Below are positions 1-10,194 of a DNA stretch of 43,494 bases, piece after piece. Where the stretch lies: assembly GCA_011376105.1 (NCBI GenBank), contig DRPG01000169.1, forward strand, positions 1 through 43,494, given 5' to 3'. The notes beneath the pieces were generated by a model, which saw only the letters and a program-made list of their open reading frames with translations, did not search any database and was not told where the DNA came from. The position numbers and the translations under genes are program-made. This DNA is from Deltaproteobacteria bacterium. Its GTDB lineage: Bacteria > Myxococcota_A > UBA796 > GCA-2862545. The first letter of the stretch is position 1. Each line of letters starts with the position of its first letter.

Positions 1-2
1 CC

Positions 3-347
3 GCCAACATCACCCTCACCTTGAGGAGCAAGCCACAGGCTGAGGTCTTCGAGGGGGGGGAGCAGCTCGGTCACACCCCGGTGACCCTGTCTCTGAGCGG
101 AGATCCAGGCGGATATCCACGCACCTTCACCCTCAGACAGGCAGGCTTCGTCGATCAGACCTACGTCCAGGAATGGACCCAGATCTCGGCGGAGGAGTTC
201 TTCACCCTGATCCCCGAGGAGCCCGCGCCGGCGGTGAAGCCCCGCTCCAGGCCGTCCCCGGGTCCCCAGCCCCGCGTCGTCGAGCCCGAGCCCGGGCCCG
301 AGCCCGAGCCCGGGACACCGGCCCCACCGCTGCGGATCGAGCGCTGA
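3..347 (+). CDS. C-terminal fragment of a PEGA-like protein (5' end outside the window)
   Basis: Frame is open to the window edge (ANITLTLRSKPQAEVFEGGEQLGHTPVTL...); PEGA-like 'S.P.A.V..GG..LG.TP' pattern; low-complexity PEPGPEPEPG tail. Confidence 0.6.
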   Translation, partial: ANITLTLRSKPQAEVFEGGEQLGHTPVTLSLSGDPGGYPRTFTLRQAGFVDQTYVQEWTQISAEEFFTLIPEEPAPAVKPRSRPSPGPQPRVVEPEPGPEPEPGTPAPPLRIER

Positions 348-374
348 CAGGCCCCGCAACACGTCGTCCGCGGT

Positions 375-1499
375 ATGCTCCGCGTCCCTTTGAGCAGGGT
401 GCGGAAGATGTCTGGGTTGAGCGTGTGTGTGTGGTCTGTCCTCGGGGGCCTGGGGTGGCTCGCCTGGGGTCTCCCCCGGGCGTCCGCCGCTGAGCCAGGC
501 CTGCCCTCGGTGGATCTCGCCGAGGAGGCTGAGCTGCACTTTCGGCTCGGGGTCAACGCCTACTCAGCGCGGGATCTCACCACCGCCCTCGATCACCTGC
601 TCACCTCCCACCGGCTCGCGCCCAACCGCAACACCTCCTTCAACATCGGGCGCTGCTACAGCGAGCTACAGCGCCCCGATCAGGCCTGGCGCTACTACAA
701 CATCGCGGTCGAGGGGGAGCCGGATCCCCAGCTGAAGGCCTCGGTCCTCGAGGCCATGGCCGAGCTTGAGCCCTACATCGCCCGGGTCCAGGTGACCTCC
801 GAGCCCTCGGGGGCCACCGTCTACGTCGAGCGCAGGGATCTCGGCTCCCGGGGCATCACCCCCGTCACCCTCGCGCTGGAGCCAGGAGAGCACACGCTGA
901 TCCTCGACCTCCAGGGCCACACCCCCGCTGAGATCCGGGAGACGTTCGGGGCCGAGTCGTCCGAGGTCTCAGCCAAGCTGTCGAGAGTCGAGGCTGATCG
1001 CCGCGCGGCGGCCCTGGATCGGACCTGGGTGAAGAGCACCATCCGGATCAGGGAGGAGGTGATCCTCGACGTCGAGCCCCGGCGGTGCGAGATCTTCCCC
1101 CGGCGCCTCAGCGGGGTCTCTGCGTGGCGGGAGCCACTGCAGCGGCTGCCCGGCCCCACGCCCGGCTCTCAGCTCGCCGCCCGCTGGCCCGCCACCTTCG
1201 CCCTCGACGTCGTGGTCGAGGATCTACGGACCCGCCACATGAGCCGGCTGCCGCTGAGCCGTGACAACAGCGGGACCTGGCTCGACGAGGCCGGCCTGGT
1301 CCGGGCCTGGGCCCTCGAGCGCTGCGAGGTCCTCGATGGATCCGCGGTGGCCGGGGTCCTCGAGGAGCTGCCGAAGAAGCTCCGCCTCGACGCGATCGCG
1401 GTCTTGTCCGAGCTGGCCTCCAGCGGTGACGTCGCCACCGCGGTCCGCAGCTGCCAGCGTGGAGACTGCACAGAGCTGGGGAAGCTGCTGGGGTACTGA
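375..1499 (+). CDS. Secreted TPR + PEGA domain protein
   Basis: Signal peptide-like N-terminus (alternative start at 408), TPR-like AYSARDLTTALDHLLTSHRLAPNRNTSFNIGRCY, PEGA motif VTSEPSGATVYVERRDLGSRGITPVTLALEPGEHTL. Confidence 0.75.
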   Translation: MLRVPLSRVRKMSGLSVCVWSVLGGLGWLAWGLPRASAAEPGLPSVDLAEEAELHFRLGVNAYSARDLTTALDHLLTSHRLAPNRNTSFNIGRCYSELQRPDQAWRYYNIAVEGEPDPQLKASVLEAMAELEPYIARVQVTSEPSGATVYVERRDLGSRGITPVTLALEPGEHTLILDLQGHTPAEIRETFGAESSEVSAKLSRVEADRRAAALDRTWVKSTIRIREEVILDVEPRRCEIFPRRLSGVSAWREPLQRLPGPTPGSQLAARWPATFALDVVVEDLRTRHMSRLPLSRDNSGTWLDEAGLVRAWALERCEVLDGSAVAGVLEELPKKLRLDAIAVLSELASSGDVATAVRSCQRGDCTELGKLLGY

Positions 1500-1500
1500 G

Positions 1501-1614
1501 CCCGGCGGGTGAGCCCAGAGCCCGGCGGGTGAGCCCAGAGCCCGGCGGGTGAGCCCAGAGCCCGGCGGGTGAGCCCAGAGCCCGGCGGGTGGGCCCGGGG
1601 TCCGGCGGGTGAGC
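1501..1614. repeat. 20-bp tandem repeat (CCCGGCGGGTGAGCCCAGAG), 4 exact plus 2 degenerate copies
   Basis: Read directly; lies between two convergent genes. Confidence 0.95.
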
Positions 1615-1617
1615 CGC

Positions 1618-3129
1618 TTAGGTCGCGGTGTTGCCTGAGCCCCCCATCCGGAGATCCTGCTCAGCGCGCTGGGCCACCCCCACTAGCCCCCGCCGGGTGT
1701 CCGCGACCCCGATCAGCAGCTGGAGGCCCTGGAGCTGAGCCTGCTGGCTGCAGCCCTCGCGGAACGCCTCTGCGATCGACTCCATCCGGTGCAGCGCGGT
1801 CTGCTGCTCGGCCCCGGGCATCGAGACGAGCAGGATCCCAAGGCCCAGCTCTCCGTACCGATCGGTGCGCCGCAGCCCGCTGCGGAGCAGTCGGGCCAGC
1901 AGCCGCCGGACCAGCCGCTGAGTGCTGGCCCCCGAGGCCTTGATCCTGTGCCGGAGCCCGACGATCTCGATCAACACGACGGTCAACACCTCGCCGGTGC
2001 GGCTGATCTTCGCCAGCTGTTCGTCGAGCTCGTCGAGGATCCCCAGGCGGTTCGCCAGCCTGTGGCTTGGATCCTGCTTCCAGGGCAGAGACTCGGTGCG
2101 CCGCATCCGATCCCAGGCCCGCCGGGCGACCGCCTCGGGGGCGGCATGGGAGCGCATCACGTCGTCGACGCCGAGCTCCCGGAGGATCGCTGGATCCTCG
2201 GGCCTCCCGGCGACGAGGATCGGGACGTGGTTGACCCGGGGGTGGCTGCGGATCAGCCGGGTGAGGGGGAGACACGCGCTCCCCGCCAGCCTCGCCCCGA
2301 GGATCACTGCCCTGGGGGCCCCGATCTCCAGCGCCCGGATGAGCTCCGGGGGATCGGTGGTGGCGGTCACCTCGATCGACAGCTCCTCCAGGGCCTCGAT
2401 CAGCGCATCGCGCTCTCCGCCCTCCTCGAAGAAGAGCAACACCTCGTGGGCGTGCTCCTGCTGAGGATCGAGCCATCTGGCGAGCCGGGTGACATCGGCC
2501 AGCCGGAAGGGGTGGACCAGGGATCCCTGAGCGCCGGCGTCGATCGCTGCGAGCCACCGCTCCCACGCCGACGCCTGACCGTGGGCCAGCACCGGGAAGC
2601 GCTCCCGGAGGCGGAGCTGCCGGATCGCGTCTAGCGCCTCGATCGGCAGCACCACCGCCGCGGGCTGCTCGGTGTGCAGCTGCACCGCAAAGGACGAGAG
2701 ATCCTCGAACAGCTGGATCGGCTCGCAGCACAGCTCAGCGTCGGAGCGCAGCTGTGCCGAGAGGTCCCCCGCCCCCACGATCGCGATCGGGCCGAACAGC
2801 AGCGTCCCGCCCGTGTGGCGGATGGCGTTGGCCACCCGGCGCAGCGCCTTGGTGGCGATCTTGCCCGCCTCCAGCTCCCCCGCAGCGTCCAGCGCGGCCC
2901 GGGCCACGCTCGGCAGCTGCAGGGAGCCGGCGATGTCCGAGAGCCGACGGAGCTCGAAGGCCACCGACTCGCACGCGTCGGGCTCCTCGTCGAGGAGGAG
3001 CGAGAGCTCCTGGAGTTGCTCGGCAGCCTGCGCGAGGAAGCCATGCCGAAAGCGCTCACTGGCGGCCCGGTGCTTCCGGTCCCCGGGGCCCTGGTTCGGC
3101 ATCCCGCCACCCCACAGGTCGGCCGCCAT
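1618..3129 (-). CDS. Degenerate tandem receiver-like plus GGDEF-like protein
   Basis: Two REC-like segments and a C-terminal GGDEF-like fold (LTVVLIEIVGLRHRI...LRRTDRYGELGLGILLVSMPG); no GGDEF/GGEEF signature. Confidence 0.55.
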   Translation of the reverse strand: MAADLWGGGMPNQGPGDRKHRAASERFRHGFLAQAAEQLQELSLLLDEEPDACESVAFELRRLSDIAGSLQLPSVARAALDAAGELEAGKIATKALRRVANAIRHTGGTLLFGPIAIVGAGDLSAQLRSDAELCCEPIQLFEDLSSFAVQLHTEQPAAVVLPIEALDAIRQLRLRERFPVLAHGQASAWERWLAAIDAGAQGSLVHPFRLADVTRLARWLDPQQEHAHEVLLFFEEGGERDALIEALEELSIEVTATTDPPELIRALEIGAPRAVILGARLAGSACLPLTRLIRSHPRVNHVPILVAGRPEDPAILRELGVDDVMRSHAAPEAVARRAWDRMRRTESLPWKQDPSHRLANRLGILDELDEQLAKISRTGEVLTVVLIEIVGLRHRIKASGASTQRLVRRLLARLLRSGLRRTDRYGELGLGILLVSMPGAEQQTALHRMESIAEAFREGCSQQAQLQGLQLLIGVADTRRGLVGVAQRAEQDLRMGGSGNTAT

Positions 3130-3189
3130 CCTACTGTGCAGCGACCCAGTGTGCTACAGGGAGCAGGTCGATCAGGGAGCCGGAGGATC

Positions 3190-4980
3190 GTGAGCGAAGC
3201 CGCCCTCACCTGGTTCACACAGTGGCAGTGGGTCTTTACCCTGATCGTCGTCGGGCTCGCGACCTGGTCTATGGCCAGGGAGCGCCTCGCTCCGGACGTG
3301 GTGATGTTCCTCGCCCTGTGCGTGCTGGTGGTCTCGGGCATCCTCGCCCCCGATCAGGCGCTCTCTGGCTTCTCCCAGCCCGCGGTGGCCACGATCGCGG
3401 TGCTGCTCGCGGTCACTGGGGCGGTGTCTGAGACCGGGGCGCTGAAGCTGTTCTCCGGCAGCCTGCTGGGGCGCAGCACCACGCCGGTGGTGGTGCTGCT
3501 GCGCACCGTCGTGCCCACCGCGATCTTGAGTGCGTTCCTCAACAACACTCCGATCGTGGCGATGTTCATCCCGCTGATCCGAGCCCACGCCAGGAAGCTC
3601 GGGATCAACCCGAGCAAGCTGCTGATCCCCCTGTCCTGGGCTGCGATGTTCGGGGGGACCTGCACCATGATCGGCACCAGCGCGAACCTGGTCGTCTCCG
3701 GCCTGCTCGCCGAGTCCGGGGGGCCCCCCATCGGGGTGCTGGAGATCGCGCTGGTGGGGGTCCCCACCACGATCGTCGGGATCACCTACCTCGCCACCGT
3801 CGGGCTGAGGCTCGTGCCCGAGCGCGCCGACGCGGTGGCCACCGCCGAGGCCGAGACCCGGGACTACCTGGTCGAGGTCCGGATCGCGGAGGACTCCCCC
3901 CTGGTCGGCTCCACGGTCGAGGACGCGGGGCTGCGGGCGCTGCCCGACCTCTTCCTCGCGGAGATCCGGCGCCGTGGGGGCGAGACGGTCAACCCCGTCG
4001 CCCCGGAGGATCGGATCGAGGCCCATGATCACCTGGTGTTCACCGGGATCGCCTCCACCGTCCAGGACCTGATCTCTCAGTTTCCCGGCATGCAGCCGGT
4101 CGACGAGGAGCTCCACCTCACCGATCAGGAGCTGTTTGAGGTGGTGGTGTCCCACCGATCGCCGCTGCTGGGCATGAGCGTCCGGGACGCGAACTTCCGC
4201 CGTCGCTTCGGGGCCGCGATCCTCGCGGTCCACCGTGCGGGACACCGGATCGAGCAGAAGATCGGGGACATCGAGCTGGAGGCGGGGGACACCCTGATGT
4301 TGTGGGCGTCTCCTGGGTTTCTACGCTCCTGGCGAGACAGCCCGGCGTTCTACCTGGTGAGCGAGCTCCCCACCGAGGCCCCGACCCGCTACCCCCGGGC
4401 CCGCTTCGTGCTCGCCACGGTGCTGGCGATGGTGCTGGTGCCTGCCCTGCTCGACATCCCGCTGCTGGTGAGCGCCATGGCTGCCCTGGTCCTGCTGTTC
4501 CTCACCAACTGTCTCAGCGTCACGGCTGCCCACCGCTCCCTCAACTGGCCGATCCTGGTGCTGATCGGCAGCGCCTTTGGCGTGGCCTCGGCGCTGAACA
4601 GCTCGGGGGCAGCGAACGTGATGGCCACCGCGATCCTCACCCTGACCGAGCCCCTGGGGCCGAGGGCCACCCTGATCGCGCTGTACATCCTCGGCGTGGT
4701 GCTGGCCTCCTTCGTCAGCAACGCCGCCGGGGCCGCGCTGGTGTTCCCCGTCGCCCTGCAGGCCGCGGAGCTGGGGCACCACGATCCACGGCCGTTCGCC
4801 ATCGCCATCGCCATGGCCGCCTCGGCAGGGTTCTCGACCCCGATCGGCTGCACCCCCAACCTGCTGATCTATGGGCCGGGGGGCTATCGCTACCTCGACT
4901 ATGCCCGGGTGGGGCTACCGCTCAACGTCCTGTTCCTGATCGTCGCAGCGATCGTGATCCCGTTTTGGTGGCCCTTCTAG
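3190..4980 (+). CDS. SLC13/DASS-family transporter with two internal TrkA-C-like domains
   Basis: Hydrophobic helices flanking two RCK_C-like segments ([13 protein letters not shown]..., [26 protein letters not shown]); GTG start after GGAGG. Confidence 0.8.
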   Translation: MSEAALTWFTQWQWVFTLIVVGLATWSMARERLAPDVVMFLALCVLVVSGILAPDQALSGFSQPAVATIAVLLAVTGAVSETGALKLFSGSLLGRSTTPVVVLLRTVVPTAILSAFLNNTPIVAMFIPLIRAHARKLGINPSKLLIPLSWAAMFGGTCTMIGTSANLVVSGLLAESGGPPIGVLEIALVGVPTTIVGITYLATVGLRLVPERADAVATAEAETRDYLVEVRIAEDSPLVGSTVEDAGLRALPDLFLAEIRRRGGETVNPVAPEDRIEAHDHLVFTGIASTVQDLISQFPGMQPVDEELHLTDQELFEVVVSHRSPLLGMSVRDANFRRRFGAAILAVHRAGHRIEQKIGDIELEAGDTLMLWASPGFLRSWRDSPAFYLVSELPTEAPTRYPRARFVLATVLAMVLVPALLDIPLLVSAMAALVLLFLTNCLSVTAAHRSLNWPILVLIGSAFGVASALNSSGAANVMATAILTLTEPLGPRATLIALYILGVVLASFVSNAAGAALVFPVALQAAELGHHDPRPFAIAIAMAASAGFSTPIGCTPNLLIYGPGGYRYLDYARVGLPLNVLFLIVAAIVIPFWWPF

Positions 4981-5090
4981 CGCCCTCCGTCCCCCACGGG
5001 GCCGGGCGAGGGTTGCTGTCCTTGAGCCGGTGCACAGGTTTGGGCAACGACAAAATTCCACCCCATCGGAAACGCTCAACCGGGGGATCT

Positions 5091-7739
5091 ATGCGCTTCG
5101 AGAAGTTCACCATCAAGGCCCGGGAGGCGCTCGCTGAGGCTCAGCGCCTCGCTGGCCGCCTCGGCAACCCCGAGATCCGACCCGGCCACCTGCTGGCCGC
5201 CATGGTCGACCAGGAAGAGGGCGTCGTGCCCCGCCTGTGCAACTTCCTTGGGGTCCCCCTCGAGGCGGTGGCCCGGGACGCGGCCCGCACCATAGACTCA
5301 TACAGCAAGGTCAGCGGCGGCAGCAAGGCCATGGTCTCGCGCGATCTGCAGGCCGCGCTGGATGCTGCCGACGCCGAGGCCTCAGCCCAGGGCGACAGCC
5401 ACGTCTCCACCGAGATGATGCTGCTCGGCATCGTGTCGGGCTCCTCGAAGGCCGCCGAGCAGCTGCGGACCCTCGGGATCACCCGGGAGAAGCTGCTGCC
5501 GGCCATCGAGCACATCCGCGGGGGCCAGAAGGTCACCGGCGAGGATCCAGAGTCCCAGTACGAGGCGCTCAGCAAGTACACCGTCGACCTGACCGAGGAG
5601 GCCGCCCAGGGGCGCCTCGATCCAGTGATCGGGCGCGACGAGGAGATCCGTCGATCGCTGCAGGTGCTGTCCCGCCGCACCAAGAACAACCCGGTCCTCA
5701 TCGGAGATCCTGGGGTCGGAAAGACCGCGATCGTCGAGGGGATCGCGCAGCGGATCGCCGAGGAGGACGTGCCCGAGTCCCTCAAGGGCAAGAAGGTCCT
5801 CGCGTTGGATCTGCCCGCCCTGCTCGCCGGCGCCAAGTACCGCGGCGAGTTCGAGGAGCGCCTCAAGTCGATCCTGACCGAGATCGAGGCCGCCGAGGGC
5901 AAGGTGATCTTGTTCATCGACGAGCTGCACACCCTGGTGGGGGCGGGCAAGACCGAGGGCTCGATGGACGCGGGCAACATGCTCAAGCCCGCCCTCGCGC
6001 GGGGCAAGCTCCGTGCGATCGGGGCCACCACGCTCGACGAGTACCGCAAGCACCTCGAGAAGGACAAGGCGCTGGAGCGTCGCTTCCAGCCCGTGCTGGT
6101 CGAGGAGCCCAGCGTCGAGTCCACCATCCAGATCCTACGCGGGATCAAGGAGAAGTACGAGGCCCACCACGGGATCCACATCACCGACGAGGCCTGTGTC
6201 GCCGCCGCGGTGCTCTCCGATCGCTACATCAGCGATCGACAGCTGCCCGACAAGGCCATCGATCTGATCGACGAGGCCGCGAGTCGGATCAAGATGGAGA
6301 TCGAGAGCAAGCCCGCGGCCGTCGATCGGCTAGAGCGCAAGATCTCAGGCCTGAAGGTCGAGCTGCTGTCGATCAAGGGCTCCACCGATCGGGCCGCCCT
6401 CGATCGGGCCCAGGCCACCCAGGAGCAGATCGACGAGCTGCAGGGCCAGCTCGACGTGCTCACCGGCCGGTGGCACCGGGAGCGGGACGCGATCGAGCAG
6501 ATCAGCTCGATCAAGGAACGGATCGACGAGCTGCAGTTCGAGGGCGACAAGGCCCAGCGCATGGGTGACTTCGAGACCGCCGCCCGGATCGTGCACGGCG
6601 AGCTGCCGCAGCTGCGCAGGGAGCTGGAGGACAAGATCGCGGCGCTGGCGGTGCTGCAGGAAGACGGGGCGATGCTGTCGGAGGAGGTCGGCGAGGAAGA
6701 CGTTGCCCAGGTGGTGAGCCGCTGGACGGGGGTGCCCGTCAACCGGCTGAAGCAGTCCGAGATGCAGCGCCTGCTCGACATGGAGCAGAACCTTCACTCG
6801 CGGGTGGTGGGTCAGGACGAGGCGGTGACCATGGTCGCCCAGGCCGTGCGCCGCTCCCGGGCGGGTCTGCAGGACGCCAACCGACCCATCGGCAGCTTCC
6901 TGTTCCTCGGCCCCACCGGGGTGGGCAAGACCGAGCTGGCCAAGGCCCTCGCCGAGTTCCTCTTCGACAACGAGAACGCCGTGGTGCGGATCGATATGTC
7001 CGAGTACATGGAGAAGCACTCGGTGGCCCGCCTGATCGGAGCACCCCCGGGCTACATCGGCTACGACGAGGGCGGCCAGCTGACTGAGGCCGTCCGCCGC
7101 AGGCCCTACTCCGTGGTCCTGCTCGACGAGATCGAAAAAGCCCACCCCGATGTGTTCAACATCCTGCTGCAGCTGCTCGACGACGGTCGCCTGACCGACA
7201 GCAAGGGCCGCACCGTGGACTTCAAGAACACAGTGGTGATCATGACGAGCAACATCGGATCCCACAAGATCCTGGAGGCCGCCGGCGATCGGGACAAGGC
7301 CGTCGCTGCGGTGGAGGCCGAGCTGCTCCACCACCTGCGCCCCGAGTTCGTCAACCGGATCGACAACCGGATCGTGTTCGATGCGCTGACCCGCGAAGAC
7401 CTCGACAAGATCCTGGAGATCCAGCTGCGCCATGTGAGGCAGATGCTCGCCGCCCGCGATCTGAGCCTCGAGGTCTCACCCGAGGCCCGCGCCCGGATCT
7501 GCGACATCGGCTACGATCCGGCGTTCGGTGCACGGCCACTGAAGCGAGCGATCACCACCGCCTTGCTCAACCCGATGTCCTCGGCCATCATCGAGGGTGG
7601 GTACGGCGCAGGAGACACCATCCGGGTGGAGCTCGAGGATGACCAGCTGGTGTTCAGGCGCATCCCTGACCAGGATCGACAAGATCAGGAGAGGGTTGCA
7701 GGAGGACCAGCTCCTCAGCTAGAACCCAACCACCCGTGA
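5091..7739 (+). CDS. clpB: ATP-dependent chaperone ClpB
   Basis: [15 protein letters not shown]-domain, two AAA+ modules ([37 protein letters not shown]), coiled-coil M domain. Confidence 0.95.
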   Translation: MRFEKFTIKAREALAEAQRLAGRLGNPEIRPGHLLAAMVDQEEGVVPRLCNFLGVPLEAVARDAARTIDSYSKVSGGSKAMVSRDLQAALDAADAEASAQGDSHVSTEMMLLGIVSGSSKAAEQLRTLGITREKLLPAIEHIRGGQKVTGEDPESQYEALSKYTVDLTEEAAQGRLDPVIGRDEEIRRSLQVLSRRTKNNPVLIGDPGVGKTAIVEGIAQRIAEEDVPESLKGKKVLALDLPALLAGAKYRGEFEERLKSILTEIEAAEGKVILFIDELHTLVGAGKTEGSMDAGNMLKPALARGKLRAIGATTLDEYRKHLEKDKALERRFQPVLVEEPSVESTIQILRGIKEKYEAHHGIHITDEACVAAAVLSDRYISDRQLPDKAIDLIDEAASRIKMEIESKPAAVDRLERKISGLKVELLSIKGSTDRAALDRAQATQEQIDELQGQLDVLTGRWHRERDAIEQISSIKERIDELQFEGDKAQRMGDFETAARIVHGELPQLRRELEDKIAALAVLQEDGAMLSEEVGEEDVAQVVSRWTGVPVNRLKQSEMQRLLDMEQNLHSRVVGQDEAVTMVAQAVRRSRAGLQDANRPIGSFLFLGPTGVGKTELAKALAEFLFDNENAVVRIDMSEYMEKHSVARLIGAPPGYIGYDEGGQLTEAVRRRPYSVVLLDEIEKAHPDVFNILLQLLDDGRLTDSKGRTVDFKNTVVIMTSNIGSHKILEAAGDRDKAVAAVEAELLHHLRPEFVNRIDNRIVFDALTREDLDKILEIQLRHVRQMLAARDLSLEVSPEARARICDIGYDPAFGARPLKRAITTALLNPMSSAIIEGGYGAGDTIRVELEDDQLVFRRIPDQDRQDQERVAGGPAPQLEPNHP

Positions 7740-7805
7740 TCAGAGGCACCCACGCCAGGCAACAAGCAGCGCTACATCGCGACTCAGCTCCTGGGACAGG
7801 GCGGT

Positions 7806-9368
7806 ATGGCGGAGGTCTACCGCGCCTGGGACCAGCGGGAGGGGCGGTGGTGTGCGCTGAAGGTCCTCAACGAGAAGTATGCAGCCGATCCCGGGGCCCG
7901 GGCCCGGTTCGTCGCTGAGGGCCGGACCGTCATCTCCCTCGATCACCGCAACGTGATCGATGCCTGGGATCTGGTGGAGAAGGCCCGGAGGCCGTTCCTG
8001 GTGATGGAGATCGCCGAGGGGGGCTCCCTGAAGGACTGGGTCGATCGCTTCGGCCGGATGCCTCCACAGATGGCGGTCGACGTGGCGATCCAGATCAGCA
8101 AGGGGATCGGCGCCGCCCACCGGATCGGCGTGGTCCACCGCGACGTCAAGCCCCACAACATCCTGCTGAACCGCCGCGGCCTGTGCAAGGTCACCGACTT
8201 CGGGATCGCCCAGATCATGCGCTCCGATGGGAGCACCGACATCCCCGACGCCCGGACCCTCGGGGATCAGAACGTGATGGGCACCCTGGGGTACATGGCG
8301 CCGGAGCAGCGCACCAACCCCCACTCCGCCGACGTCCGGACCGACGTGTACGGGATCGGCGCCACCCTGTTCACCCTGCTGACGGGGCGGGTGGTCACCA
8401 ACCTGTTCATCGCGGATCGAGAGCCGGCCCTGCTGGCCGAGATCCCCCAGGATCTAGTGCCGGTGCTGATGCAAGCCACCGGCTACCGGCCCGATCAGCG
8501 CTATGACTCGGTCCAGGAGCTGGCCCGGGCCCTGTTCGGCGTCCGCCCAGAGCTCCCCAACGATCCTGCGGAGGGCCCTGGGCTCGCCCCCGCCCTCCCG
8601 CCGGAGCCACCCCCCCCCCGGGGCCACCCGGATCTACTCGAGACCCCACCGCCGGCCCCCAGCGAGGCTGTCACCCCGATCTTGTCTCCCTCGCGGAGCT
8701 CGACCCCCCGATCAGCTCCTCCAGGTCCACCTCGTCCCCCTCCGGCACCTCCGGCACCTCCGGCACCTCCGGCACCTCCGGCACCTCCGCTCGGTGCGAC
8801 CCTGACCCCCGAGACCTCCGAGCCCCCCCAGATCACCCGGCACCGCGCGATCACCCCCTCACCCCTCGCCCGGCGGATCGTCTACGAAGAGCCACAGCAG
8901 CGCACCCGCCCCCTGGTGGTGATCGTGACCTTGGTGGGCATCCTCGTCACCAGCATCGTGATCGATAAGATCCGGATCGAGAGCGCGAGCCGGCAGGCGG
9001 TGCTGGCTCAGCGGCACCTGGTGGCCCTGGCGATCGAGGAGAGCGGCGCGATCGCCACCCTCGACAAGCACGGAGCCAACGGCACAGAGCTCAAGGCACA
9101 GCTGAGCATGCTGCGCGCTGCACCAAACCCGATCGTGGCCGAGATGCACGGTGACGCCTACCTCGAGTCCCTCAGGCGGGCCGAGGAGCACCTGCCCGAG
9201 GAGCCCGGGCCAGGAGAGCGCGCCGAGATCATGCAGGCGATCAGCGGGATCGCCCGCCTGGATCAGGAACAGCGGGTGCTCTCGGAGGCGCTGGATGCAT
9301 GGGCCTTCGCCGGACGAGCCCCGGGCTGTGCGGGGTGCCTGGGGGTTGCCCACGTCCCCGAGCGCTGA
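7806..9368 (+). CDS. Ser/Thr protein kinase with proline-rich linker and one TM segment
   Basis: GVVHRDVKPHNILL, TDFGIAQ and GTLGYMAPEQ motifs; TM near VVIVTLVGILVTSIVI. The P-loop begins upstream of the first ATG (frame open from 7740), so the true 5' end is uncertain. Confidence 0.85.
   Translation: MAEVYRAWDQREGRWCALKVLNEKYAADPGARARFVAEGRTVISLDHRNVIDAWDLVEKARRPFLVMEIAEGGSLKDWVDRFGRMPPQMAVDVAIQISKGIGAAHRIGVVHRDVKPHNILLNRRGLCKVTDFGIAQIMRSDGSTDIPDARTLGDQNVMGTLGYMAPEQRTNPHSADVRTDVYGIGATLFTLLTGRVVTNLFIADREPALLAEIPQDLVPVLMQATGYRPDQRYDSVQELARALFGVRPELPNDPAEGPGLAPALPPEPPPPRGHPDLLETPPPAPSEAVTPILSPSRSSTPRSAPPGPPRPPPAPPAPPAPPAPPAPPLGATLTPETSEPPQITRHRAITPSPLARRIVYEEPQQRTRPLVVIVTLVGILVTSIVIDKIRIESASRQAVLAQRHLVALAIEESGAIATLDKHGANGTELKAQLSMLRAAPNPIVAEMHGDAYLESLRRAEEHLPEEPGPGERAEIMQAISGIARLDQEQRVLSEALDAWAFAGRAPGCAGCLGVAHVPER
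8741..8785. repeat. 9-bp tandem repeat (TCCGGCACC) encoding a PAP repeat in the kinase linker
   Basis: Five consecutive units read directly. Confidence 0.9.
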
Positions 9369-9430
9369 CTGAGGCCACGTCCCCGAGCGCTGACTGAGGC
9401 CACGTCCCCAAACGCCGACTGAGGCCACGC
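9350..9430. repeat. 25-bp tandem repeat (CCACGTCCCCGAGCGCTGACTGAGG), about 3 copies, containing the kinase stop codon
   Basis: Two exact copies, one diverged copy and a partial, read directly. Confidence 0.9.
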
Positions 9431-9447
9431 GGGCTCGCTCGATGGTG

Positions 9448-10155
9448 CTATCCGCCCGGTGTCTCCGGGTTGATCCGAGCCACCACGGGACAGGGCAGCG
9501 GGCCATGATCGAGCACCACGGCCCAGGCCGCGACAGCGTACATTCGCTCCTGCTCGTCGCTGATCTCGGGGGACAGCTCGAGCTCTCCAACGGCCACCGG
9601 GTTCTGGTTGGCCTGCCAGGCCACCCGCTGGCCGTCGACCCACAGCCACAGCTTGCCCATCGGCTCGGCGCGGACGTGGCGCTTGATCCGCTGAGCGGCC
9701 TCGTCTCGCAGCCGCAACAGCACATAGGAGACCATGAACAGATCGAGGCGCACCGAGGCGTCGGTGAGATCTTCATGGGTGGCGAGGATCTGATCCCCTG
9801 CGCGGATCTGCAGGGCGCCGGGCAGGGTCAGGGTCTCGGGCAGGCGGGCGTCGACCTCGGGATCCCCGGTGAGCTGGGTCTGCACCGCGAAGCCTCCGGG
9901 CACCTCGCGCCAGCTGGTGGGCGAGAGCCCCATGTCGGCGATCCGGGCCTCGATCGGTGCCCGGGCGTCTGCGCAGCCCTCGAAGACGATCTCGGCCTGC
10001 GCCCCGCTGGCGCTCCGCCCCGACAACCCCAGGCTCCACATCACGACGTAGGCGAGGGACACCGCGATCACCCCGAAGATCGGCAGGGAGAGGATCGCGA
10101 GCCCCCACAGGGGCCGCCCCTGGAGGCGAGGATCGTCTGGATCGATCTCGGTCAC
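9448..10155 (-). CDS. Single-TM protein with a SecD periplasmic (P1)-like domain
   Basis: N-terminal TM LWGLAILSLPIFGVIAVSLAYVVMWSLGL; SecD-like pattern from IEARIADMGLS to LWLWVDGQRVAW...AWAVVLDHGPLPCPV. Start codon ambiguous (GTG 10155 or TTG 10173). Confidence 0.5.
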   Translation of the reverse strand: MTEIDPDDPRLQGRPLWGLAILSLPIFGVIAVSLAYVVMWSLGLSGRSASGAQAEIVFEGCADARAPIEARIADMGLSPTSWREVPGGFAVQTQLTGDPEVDARLPETLTLPGALQIRAGDQILATHEDLTDASVRLDLFMVSYVLLRLRDEAAQRIKRHVRAEPMGKLWLWVDGQRVAWQANQNPVAVGELELSPEISDEQERMYAVAAWAVVLDHGPLPCPVVARINPETPGG

Positions 10156-10194
10156 GCCGAACCAGATAACCAACGTCGAGCTTAGGAGGCCAGG

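Noticed and set aside
5021-5066. Possible heat-shock sigma-32 promoter before clpB (CTTGAG...CCCCAT)
   Set aside because: The two elements are about 34 bp apart, far from the expected spacing of about 13-17 bp.
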